A DNA stretch of 64,000 nucleotides from Thiomicrorhabdus sp033238645. Its GTDB lineage: Bacteria > Pseudomonadota > Gammaproteobacteria > Thiomicrospirales > Thiomicrospiraceae. The translations under genes were made by a program, and so were the position numbers. Of the stretch, positions 18,553-26,039 are shown in pieces. The notes under the pieces were generated by a model that was not told where the DNA came from, searched no databases, and saw nothing but the letters and a program-made list of their open reading frames with translations. Position 1 is the stretch's first letter. Each line of letters opens with the position of its first letter. The stretch spans positions 202,256 to 266,255 of the forward strand of contig BQXR01000003.1 in the NCBI GenBank assembly GCA_033238645.1, written 5' to 3'.

Positions 18553-19719
18553 GTGAACCTTTCCTTGAAAGACTTTTACCAAGGGTTTCGTGATCCACAA
18601 ACCATCAAGGCACTGGCGTTGCAAATTGAACAGGCTGCTCAGCAACTGGATGCCACCCCAGAGACACCGCTTAAGATTATGGAAGTTTGCGGCGGTCATA
18701 CGCATACGATTATGAAGTATGGTTTAGGCCAGATCTTACCGAACAATATCGAGTTTATTCACGGCCCTGGTTGTCCTGTATGCATTATGCCGAAAGAGCG
18801 TATTGATCACGCCATCGTGCTGGCAAAGATGGACAATACCATTTTACTGACTCTAGGCGATATGATTCGAGTACCAGGCTCTAAAAGCAGCTTGGCGAAG
18901 ACACGGGCAGCGGGGGCGGATATTCGTGCACTCTATACACCATTGGATGCAATAAAGATCGCTCAGGAGAACCCTGATAAACAGGTCATCTTTTTTGCCA
19001 TCGGCTTTGAAACCACCACTCCGATGACAGCGGCAGTTATTAAACAGGCGATTGCCCTGAAGTTAAATAACCTGTTCTTTCATATTAACCATGTTCTAGT
19101 GCCGCCCGCTGTAGTGGCGATTATGCAGGATGATAGGTGTCAAATTGATGCGTTGATTGGCCCCTCACATGTCAGTGTGGTGAGTGGTGCTAAAATTTAT
19201 CTGCCTCTAGCGGAGCAGTTTCAAGTACCTATTGTCGTTAGTGGCTTTGAGCCTGTGGATGTGATGCAGAGCATTTTGAAAATTATTCAGCAAGTCGTCG
19301 CCAAGAAACACCAAGTAGAAATTCAATATTCACGAGCGGTGAGTTTAGAAGGTAACATAACTGCTCAGCAGTTAATTGCGACCTATTTAGAACCTAGGTC
19401 ACACTTTCGTTGGCGCGGTTTAGGTGATATTCCGCTCAGTGGTTTAGGCTTAAAAGCAGCGTATACCGCGCTGGATGCAGAGAAGGTGTTTGCCGATCAA
19501 CTCTCCAATGAACCTATAGATGATCATAAGCTGTGTATTTGTGGCGATATCTTAAGAGGGTTGGCCAAACCCAAAGATTGTAAAGTTTTCGGCAGGGGGT
19601 GTGACCCTACACGTCCTTTGGGCAGCTGTATGGTGTCGAGTGAGGGCGCTTGTCATGCTTATTATAAATATGCTGAGGTTGCGCTACCAAGTTCAAGTCA
19701 GTCTGTTGATGGGAGTTAA
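18553..19719 (+). CDS. hypD: Hydrogenase maturation Fe-S protein HypD
   Basis: Fe-S scaffold on which the Fe(CN)2CO unit is built with HypC. 388 residues from GTG 18553; an in-frame ATG at 18535 would add six residues, but the poly-G tract forms a well-spaced ribosome-binding site only for the GTG. Conserved motifs are MEVCGGHTH (Cys of the active site), IHGPGCPVCIMP, GFETTTP, and the [4Fe-4S] cysteines in ICGDILRGLAKPKDC, FGRGCDP and GSCMVSSEGAC. Overlaps nothing except the poly-G tract at the end of hypC. Confidence 0.95.
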   Translation: MNLSLKDFYQGFRDPQTIKALALQIEQAAQQLDATPETPLKIMEVCGGHTHTIMKYGLGQILPNNIEFIHGPGCPVCIMPKERIDHAIVLAKMDNTILLTLGDMIRVPGSKSSLAKTRAAGADIRALYTPLDAIKIAQENPDKQVIFFAIGFETTTPMTAAVIKQAIALKLNNLFFHINHVLVPPAVVAIMQDDRCQIDALIGPSHVSVVSGAKIYLPLAEQFQVPIVVSGFEPVDVMQSILKIIQQVVAKKHQVEIQYSRAVSLEGNITAQQLIATYLEPRSHFRWRGLGDIPLSGLGLKAAYTALDAEKVFADQLSNEPIDDHKLCICGDILRGLAKPKDCKVFGRGCDPTRPLGSCMVSSEGACHAYYKYAEVALPSSSQSVDGS

Positions 19720-19724
19720 AAACA

Positions 19725-20732
19725 ATGAAAAGAGTTGAACTAAGTCATGGCGGTGGTGGGGCTGAGACCCAGCAGCTGATTCAGTCACTGTTTTATCAAG
19801 CATTTGGCAATGAGATTTTGCTTAAATCTGAAGATGCGGCGTTGTTACAGGTTGAGGGGCAGATCGCTTTTACCACAGACAGTTTTACGGTTAGCCCGCT
19901 ATTTTTTCAGGGTGGTAATATTGGTAATCTCGCCATTGCGGGTACGGTGAATGATTTAGCCATGATGGCCGCGGAACCACTCTATTTGAGTTGTGCTTTT
20001 ATCATTGAAGAGGGGTTGCCTTGGGTTGAGTTAGAGTCCATTGTTTTAAGCATGGCTGAAGAGCTAAAAAAATGCGGTGCAAAAGTGGTTTGTGGTGATA
20101 CTAAAGTGGTGCCAAAAGGCGCGGTAGATCAACTATTTATTAACACATCAGGCATTGGAAGAGTAGTTTGCGATGCCATCTTAACGCCATCTGCTCATCA
20201 ACTTAAACAGGGTGATGCGATTATTGTCTCGGGTGATATTGGTCGCCATGGTGCGGTGATACTCTCAGCAAGAGAGGGCATGGATCTACAAAGTGATATC
20301 GTCAGTGACTGTCAGGTGCTTTGGCCGATGATCAAGGCCTTAATCGATACAGGGGTTGAGTGCCATGCATTGCGGGATGCCACACGCGGTGGGCTGTCTG
20401 CGTTATTGAATGAGTGGGCGGCGACCTCACAAGTCTCTATTGAAGTACAAGAGGATCAAATTCCCATTGACAGTGCGGTACAAGGTCTATGTGAGTTACT
20501 TGGCTTTGATGCGCTCGATTTTGCCAATGAGGGCTCTTTTGTGTTGAGTGTCCCTGCTGATCAGGCGGAGCTTGCGCTAGGTGTTTTACATCGCTTTCCA
20601 CCTTGCCAAAAAGCCACTCAGATAGGTTCCGTAAAAGGTTTTCAAACAGGGCAGGTTATTTTGCAAACCCCTTGGGGCAGTCAACGAAGACTTGAGTTGC
20701 CCAAGGGTGAGCTGCTACCGAGAATCTGTTAA
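19725..20732 (+). CDS. hypE: Hydrogenase maturation protein HypE
   Basis: PurM-like ATPase that dehydrates its own C-terminal thiocarboxamide to a thiocyanate, the source of the CN ligands. 335 residues. N-terminal LSHGGGGAETQQLI, FTTDSFTVSPLFF, GTVNDLAMM, CGDTKVV and DATRGGLSALLNE are family hallmarks, and it ends in ELLPRIC with the functional terminal cysteine. Five bases after hypD. Confidence 0.96.
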   Translation: MKRVELSHGGGGAETQQLIQSLFYQAFGNEILLKSEDAALLQVEGQIAFTTDSFTVSPLFFQGGNIGNLAIAGTVNDLAMMAAEPLYLSCAFIIEEGLPWVELESIVLSMAEELKKCGAKVVCGDTKVVPKGAVDQLFINTSGIGRVVCDAILTPSAHQLKQGDAIIVSGDIGRHGAVILSAREGMDLQSDIVSDCQVLWPMIKALIDTGVECHALRDATRGGLSALLNEWAATSQVSIEVQEDQIPIDSAVQGLCELLGFDALDFANEGSFVLSVPADQAELALGVLHRFPPCQKATQIGSVKGFQTGQVILQTPWGSQRRLELPKGELLPRIC

Positions 20733-20748
20733 AGGGTAGGGCGATTAA

Positions 20749-21093
20749 ATGCACGAGTACTCTATTGTTCAAGCACTGATTGAACAGTGTGAATTAGAAG
20801 CGCTGGCTCACAAAGCGACTAACATCCATAAAGTGGTGATTAAAGTCGGCAAGCTCAGTGGGGTTGAACCCTACCTATTGCAGCTGGCATTTGATAGTTT
20901 TAAAGAGATCAGTACCTTTTGTCAGAGTGCTGTTTTAGAGATGAGTATTCAGCCAGTAGAGATTCTCTGTTACGGCTGCGGCACCGTTAGCGAACTCACA
21001 GAACATCACTATGTTTGCCCTAAATGCCATAGCAGTGATATTTCGGTCACTGATGGTAAAGAGATGTTTTTAATGCAGCTTGAAATGGTGTAA
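20749..21093 (+). CDS. hypA: Hydrogenase nickel incorporation protein HypA
   Basis: Ni metallochaperone partner of HypB, 114 residues. MHEYSIVQALIEQ supplies the N-terminal Ni-binding His2. The structural zinc site is Cys74-x2-Cys77 and Cys90-x2-Cys93. 16 bases after hypE. The hyp run ends here; a 146-base gap with a poly-G copy and 12-bp tandem repeats separates it from the structural genes. Confidence 0.96.
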   Translation: MHEYSIVQALIEQCELEALAHKATNIHKVVIKVGKLSGVEPYLLQLAFDSFKEISTFCQSAVLEMSIQPVEILCYGCGTVSELTEHHYVCPKCHSSDISVTDGKEMFLMQLEMV

Positions 21094-21147
21094 ATTAAGC
21101 AGATAAATTAATCCGTATTATTAAGTAGTTAGATCGGCCTCTTTATT

Positions 21148-21164
21148 ATTTGAACAGGGGGGGG
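21148..21164 (+). repeat. Poly-G repeat copy, TTTGAACA + G8
   Basis: Between hypA and the hydrogenase structural gene, about 75 bases before the start codon; followed by TAGG. Confidence 0.75.
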
Positions 21165-21190
21165 TAGGTTGCTTTTGACACAGAGTCCAG

Positions 21191-21238
21191 TTTGGAATTT
21201 AATTTGGAACTCAACATGGAACTTAACTAGGAACTCGG
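21191..21238 (+). repeat. Four imperfect 12-bp tandem repeats before the hydrogenase start
   Basis: Units TTTGGAATTTAA, TTTGGAACTCAA, CATGGAACTTAA and CTAGGAACTCGG follow each other with exact 12-base period (GGA at 21194, 21206, 21218, 21230). The last unit is the ribosome-binding site of the fusion gene at 21240; the others are equally Shine-Dalgarno-like. Confidence 0.75.
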
Positions 21239-21239
21239 T

Positions 21240-23672
21240 ATGAAAATAGTCATTGTTGGCGGAGGTATTGCAGCGGATTATTTGGCCAATAGCCTGTTAT
21301 CGCAGGATGCATCGGTTGAAGTTCAAATTATCTCAAAAGAGACCTATGCGCCTTATGATCGAATTCATCTGTGCGATCTGGTAGAGGGTTCAGCTGATAT
21401 TCAGGATATTACCTTAGAGCTTAACCCTAAGGTTCAAGTTGCACTTAATCAAGAAGTGATTGCGATTGATACTCAGGCCAAACAAGTGGTCTGCCAGAAG
21501 CAAAACTTCTCTTATGACTATTTGATTATTGCATCGGGTTCAGAGCCAAGAACTGCTTTTGATATCGAAGGCATTGATAATGCGGTCACCTTCCGCAGTG
21601 CAGAAGATAGCTTTCAAATCGCGAATAACTTACAAAATCGTAATGTCGTTATTATTGGCGCAGGGCCAATCGGCCTTGAGTTATTAGATACTTTAATGCG
21701 CATGCCGCAAGCGAAAAAGATCTATCTTTTGGTACGTAATAAAACGCTCTACTCTCTAGATTTAGACCCTTCCAGTGTTGCATTGATTCAAAAAGCCTTT
21801 GAGCGTGATGACCGTATTACCATCTCCTTTAATGACCAAATCATTGATAAGACGGTTTTAGAGGGTCACATAACGCAGATTAAAACCAAACAACTTGAGA
21901 TTGAAAATCCATTTATTATTTTCGGGATTGGCATTAAACCCAATGTTGATTTTGCCCGTAGTAGTCTTGAAAATGATCGCGGTATTATGGTAGATGAGCA
22001 TATGCGCAGCTCAGACCTGTTTATTTATGCAGTGGGTGAAGCAGCTCAAATTAAAGCATCTGGTTTTACTGCCGGCCATGTGAAAGAGTGTCGTTTGCAA
22101 GCAGATACGGCAGTAAGCCATATCCTAAAAACCAATGTTCAAAGCTTTGAACGCGACGTCGCGGTGGATGGTTTAAAAGTAGGTGCTTTCCAGTTTACCG
22201 ATGTTGCCTCACCTTTTTACGATATCAATGATCCCGATAATGAGGTGGTGTTATTGCGCTCTAAGTCAGAGAATCGCATTGACCAATATATTCTTAATCA
22301 CGACAAACTGATGCGCTTTATTGGCGTTAACTCCAATGTTGATGCCCTATACCTAAAGCAATTGATTATCGAAAACCAAGATATAGATGCCTCTTATCTC
22401 TATAACAATCGTCATGAGAATGAGCGCGGACGTTTGATCTGTAGTTGCGTAGGGGCTTATCAACAAGATCTGATTGAGTTGGTGGAAGATAATGCCGTTA
22501 CCAGTTTTATTGAGCTGCAACCCTATAGCAATGCAGGGCGTGTATGCGGGCGTTGTAAAAAGGATGTGGCCAATCTTATTAGTAATGCCCATGTGAATCC
22601 TGAAGAGGTAGCGCGTAAAAAGGCTGCCAAAATTGAAGCGAACAAACAAGCTAAGTGGGACAGAGCCAAAAGGCGTATTGAGAAATTTAACCGCCTACAC
22701 CCAAAGAATGAGATTAGCACGGATCACTTTGCCGATGCCTTAGAATCATTTGATAAGGTGAGTGAATTTAATGGCTGGGTCTCTATGATGACACTCAATT
22801 TGAACCTGCCCTCTGAGTATGATCATCTGATTCACCAAGGGGTTCAGCAGATGAATAAACTGCCTGTTATCTGGTTAGAGCTGGCGGATTGCTCGGGCAA
22901 CTCAGAAGCTTTTATTAAATCAGTTAACCCGACCATTGATGATCTGATCCTTAAGTTTATCTCTTTGGATTACCATGAACTATTGATGGCCGCTTCTGGC
23001 CCGCAATCAGAGCATCTTTTAGATCAACTGATTGAAGCCGATAAAGGCGAATATATCTTAATGGTAGAGGGTGCTGTGCCATTAGGTTTAAATGGTAACT
23101 TTTTAAGAATTGGCCCCAATGGCGAGACGGGTGAAGCACTGTTAAAACGGGTCGCTAAAAATGCCGCGGCTGTGTTTGCTATTGGTTCCTGTGCTTTAGA
23201 TGGCGGTGTAGTTGCTGCTGCGCCCAATCCAACGGGGGCGGTTGGTGTTGCTGAAGCCTTAGAGCGTGACGATATTATCAACCTGCCAGGTTGCCCAGTG
23301 AATCCGATTAATATTGTCGGGACGCTGCTGCACTACATTATGTTTGCTGAGATGCCGCCTTTAGATACCAAAAATCAACCGCTGTGGGCTTATGCACCGT
23401 TGATTCACGATAACTGCGAACGCCGCGGCCACTACGATGCGGGCGAGTTTGTCAGAGAGTGGGGGGATGAAGGGGCTAAGAAAGGTTGGTGTCTATATGA
23501 GATGGGCTGTAAAGGCCCCTATGCGGATATTAACTGTTCTACCGTGAAGTTCAACGAGGGCACCTCTTGGCCGGTGCAAGCAGGACATGGTTGTATCGCC
23601 TGTGGTAAAGGCAAGATCGCCTTTGATGAATATGCCAACCACCGTAAAGTTATTCAACTGCCGATATCGTAA
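21240..23672 (+). CDS. FAD/NAD(P) oxidoreductase - [2Fe-2S] - [NiFe]-hydrogenase small subunit fusion
   Basis: 810 residues in three parts. Residues 1-about 395 form a pyridine-nucleotide-disulfide-oxidoreductase-type flavoprotein: FAD-binding IVGGGIAADYLA at 4-15 and NAD(P)-binding VVIIGAGPIGLELLD near 136-150; related to NirB-type reductases. Residues 401-439 carry a BFD-like [2Fe-2S] motif, Cys401-x-Cys403-x32-Cys436-x2-Cys439. After a charged helical linker (about 450-500), residues about 535-810 are a group 1-like hydrogenase small subunit: GSCALDGGV, INLPGCPVNP, HDNCERRGHYDAGEF, KGWCLYEMGCKGP, NCSTVKFN and AGHGCIACGKG supply ligands for the distal, medial and most of the proximal clusters. 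At the proximal motif the usual C-x-x-C is Cys551-Ser-Gly-Asn554. No Tat signal and no C-terminal anchor, so the enzyme is probably cytoplasmic and couples H2 to NAD(P)(H). I recall a comparable fusion in Thiomicrospira/Hydrogenovibrio genomes but cannot check it. Confidence 0.92.
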   Translation: MKIVIVGGGIAADYLANSLLSQDASVEVQIISKETYAPYDRIHLCDLVEGSADIQDITLELNPKVQVALNQEVIAIDTQAKQVVCQKQNFSYDYLIIASGSEPRTAFDIEGIDNAVTFRSAEDSFQIANNLQNRNVVIIGAGPIGLELLDTLMRMPQAKKIYLLVRNKTLYSLDLDPSSVALIQKAFERDDRITISFNDQIIDKTVLEGHITQIKTKQLEIENPFIIFGIGIKPNVDFARSSLENDRGIMVDEHMRSSDLFIYAVGEAAQIKASGFTAGHVKECRLQADTAVSHILKTNVQSFERDVAVDGLKVGAFQFTDVASPFYDINDPDNEVVLLRSKSENRIDQYILNHDKLMRFIGVNSNVDALYLKQLIIENQDIDASYLYNNRHENERGRLICSCVGAYQQDLIELVEDNAVTSFIELQPYSNAGRVCGRCKKDVANLISNAHVNPEEVARKKAAKIEANKQAKWDRAKRRIEKFNRLHPKNEISTDHFADALESFDKVSEFNGWVSMMTLNLNLPSEYDHLIHQGVQQMNKLPVIWLELADCSGNSEAFIKSVNPTIDDLILKFISLDYHELLMAASGPQSEHLLDQLIEADKGEYILMVEGAVPLGLNGNFLRIGPNGETGEALLKRVAKNAAAVFAIGSCALDGGVVAAAPNPTGAVGVAEALERDDIINLPGCPVNPINIVGTLLHYIMFAEMPPLDTKNQPLWAYAPLIHDNCERRGHYDAGEFVREWGDEGAKKGWCLYEMGCKGPYADINCSTVKFNEGTSWPVQAGHGCIACGKGKIAFDEYANHRKVIQLPIS

Positions 23673-23683
23673 TGAGAAGTAAT

Positions 23684-25444
23684 ATGACGAACAAAACAAC
23701 AGATTCAACCGCTAAAAAACAGAAGATTGTCATTGATCCCGTTACGCGTATTGAGGGGCATCTGCGGGTTGAAGTGGAGGTGGATGAGAATAATATCGTC
23801 ACCGAGGCTTGGGCGTCTGGACAACTCTTCCGTGGTATTGAAACCATTCTAAAGAACCGTGATCCACGAGATACAGGCCTGATTGCCCAGCGTATTTGCG
23901 GTGTCTGTACCAACTCGCACTATCGTGCCTCAATTACTGCGGTTGAAAATGCTTATGGAATTGTGCCGCCAAGAAATGCAGAGATCATCCGTAACCTAGT
24001 CTCTCTGGCACTATTTGTCCAAGATCATTTAGTTCACTACTACCACTTGCACTCGTTAGATTATGTGGATGTGGTCAGTGCCTTAGAAGCAGATTCTGAG
24101 AAGGCTGCTAAGATTGCACATCAGTGGCATAAGCAGCCCTACAACTGTTCGCAGGGCGATTTAGAAGCGGTTAAAGAGAAGCTGGGTAGTTTTGTAAATG
24201 CAGGCCGTTTAGGGCTATTTGCTAATGGTTACTGGGGGCATCCTGAGTATAAGTTGTCGCCAGAAGAAAACTTGATTCACATGAATCACTATCTGGAAGC
24301 GCTGCGTATTCAACGTGAAGTCAGTAAAGCCATCGCCATCTTTGGCGGCAAAACACCCCACCCGCAAAACCTAGTGGTGGGCGGTGTAACCAGTGTCATG
24401 GATATGCTCAATCCGCAACGTCTGAATGACTATCTATTTATTATTAAAGATACACAAGCTTTCTTAAAACGTGCCTATCTGCCCGATGTAAAAATGGTCG
24501 TTGCAGCTTATAAGGATAATATTAAGGCAGGATTTGGCCGTGGAAATGGTAGCTTTTTTTGCGCAGGGGGGTATGACCTTGGTTCGTTCAATAGTGCTGA
24601 AAATGCTTCTAATAATGACAGTGAATCTTCTAAGTTATTTGTTGACGGTGTTATCTGGGGGCATGATTTTGACAAGGTAGAATCCTTTGATGAAAATCAT
24701 ATTACCGAAGAGGCCTCGCGTTCTTGGTATGCCGATGAACAGCCAACCAGTCCTTATGATGAAACCACTGAACCGCACTATACTGACCTGAATACTGATG
24801 GGACTTTAAAGACCGAAGGTAAATATAGTTGGATTAAAGCGCCACGTTATAAAGGTCAACCTATGGAAGTAGGGCCCGCTGCGCGTATGATTATCGGTTA
24901 CTTGAAAGGGGCAACACTCATCAAACCTTATGTACAACAGTTTATGGATGATACCGATCTTGAGTTGATTGACTTCTCTTCAACACTAGGGCGTAATGTA
25001 GCCAGAGCGATTGAGGCTGAGGTGACTTGTGATGTGATTTTTAGCTCTGTCAGTGAACTGATTGAAAATATTAAGTATTACAATGAAGAGACCTGGACAA
25101 AATATGACTTTGATGCCTTGCCAACCAGCACCAAAGGCTGTGCCATTCTAGAGGTACCGCGTGGGACTTTAAGTCACTTTATTAGAATTGAAAATGCCAA
25201 GGTGGCAAACTATCAAGCGGTGGTGCCAACCACATGGAACGCCTCACCAAAAGATGCCAATGGCAAACGCGGGCCTTATGAAGAGGCGATTGTTGGCCTT
25301 CATCTGGCCGATCCTCAGCAACCCTTAGAGGTGTTGCGTGCAGTGCACTCTTTTGATCCTTGTTTAGCTTGTGCAGTGCATGTTATAGACGCTAAGGGAA
25401 AAACCTTAGCAGAGTATCGAGTGCCTGCTAAGATGGGGCTTTAA
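23684..25444 (+). CDS. [NiFe]-hydrogenase large subunit
   Basis: Catalytic subunit holding the Ni-Fe(CN)2CO site, 586 residues from ATG 23684 (an ATG at 23672 overlaps the upstream stop as TAATG but has no ribosome-binding site; 590 residues from there). N-terminal motif RICGVCTNSH gives Ni ligands Cys72 and Cys75, and the C-terminal motif HSFDPCLACAVH gives Cys560 and Cys563 with His566. About 20 residues after His566 form the tail removed by the maturation protease encoded next. Sequence such as DPVTRIEGHLRVEVEV and GGKTPHPQNLVVGG is group 1-like (respiratory uptake type), though the partner architecture is soluble. Stop-to-start distance to the protease gene is three bases. Confidence 0.95.
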   Translation: MTNKTTDSTAKKQKIVIDPVTRIEGHLRVEVEVDENNIVTEAWASGQLFRGIETILKNRDPRDTGLIAQRICGVCTNSHYRASITAVENAYGIVPPRNAEIIRNLVSLALFVQDHLVHYYHLHSLDYVDVVSALEADSEKAAKIAHQWHKQPYNCSQGDLEAVKEKLGSFVNAGRLGLFANGYWGHPEYKLSPEENLIHMNHYLEALRIQREVSKAIAIFGGKTPHPQNLVVGGVTSVMDMLNPQRLNDYLFIIKDTQAFLKRAYLPDVKMVVAAYKDNIKAGFGRGNGSFFCAGGYDLGSFNSAENASNNDSESSKLFVDGVIWGHDFDKVESFDENHITEEASRSWYADEQPTSPYDETTEPHYTDLNTDGTLKTEGKYSWIKAPRYKGQPMEVGPAARMIIGYLKGATLIKPYVQQFMDDTDLELIDFSSTLGRNVARAIEAEVTCDVIFSSVSELIENIKYYNEETWTKYDFDALPTSTKGCAILEVPRGTLSHFIRIENAKVANYQAVVPTTWNASPKDANGKRGPYEEAIVGLHLADPQQPLEVLRAVHSFDPCLACAVHVIDAKGKTLAEYRVPAKMGL

Positions 25445-25447
25445 GGG

Positions 25448-26017
25448 GTGCTTGCCGATACTCCTTTTGCGGTGATGGGTATTGGTAATATCCTCTTTAA
25501 AGATGAAGGCCTTGGTGTTTACGCTTCACAATATCTACAAGCCAATTATGACTTTACGCCAAAAATTGATCTGATTGATGGCGGTACTATGGGGATGAAT
25601 ATGATTCATACCTATCAACGTTATCAACGCTTGATTATTTTAGATACCATCAGTATTGAAAGCACGGAAACCGCTGGTGCGATTTATAGTTTAAATGCCG
25701 ATGTACTGCAAGGCTTAGGCAACTGTCGTAAAACAGCTCATGAGATCGAGGTGCTACAAACCCTAGAGTTAGGTGCGTTGGCGGGGGATATGGCAGAGAT
25801 TCAAATTATCGCCATGGTGCCCGATGATATCGATGAAGTAACCATGACGCTAAGCCCCTCCGTTTTAGAGGCGATGCCACTATTTATTGAGACAATTCTG
25901 ACGGAACTAGGCAGATGGGGTGTAGAATACCAGCCCAAAAAACAGGCTTCAAGCCAGAAAATATCGTGGCAAGCGATTATAGATCAGTACAACCAACAGC
26001 AGGCCTTATGCAAGTAG
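25448..26017 (+). CDS. Hydrogenase large-subunit maturation endopeptidase
   Basis: Nickel-dependent protease of the HyaD/HupD/HybD family that cuts the large-subunit tail after Ni insertion. 189 residues with a GTG start three bases after the large-subunit stop. GIGNILFKDEGLGVYA contains the Ni-binding Glu, LIDGGTMGMN the Asp, and KTAHEIEV the His. The gene is tightly coupled with its substrate gene. Confidence 0.93.
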   Translation: MLADTPFAVMGIGNILFKDEGLGVYASQYLQANYDFTPKIDLIDGGTMGMNMIHTYQRYQRLIILDTISIESTETAGAIYSLNADVLQGLGNCRKTAHEIEVLQTLELGALAGDMAEIQIIAMVPDDIDEVTMTLSPSVLEAMPLFIETILTELGRWGVEYQPKKQASSQKISWQAIIDQYNQQQALCK

Positions 26018-26039
26018 TTGACAACTTTAGAGAGTACAA

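Noticed and set aside
21220..23672. A Tat signal for the hydrogenase small subunit
   Set aside because: No twin-arginine motif before either the fusion start or the small-subunit part; the N terminus is the FAD-binding strand.
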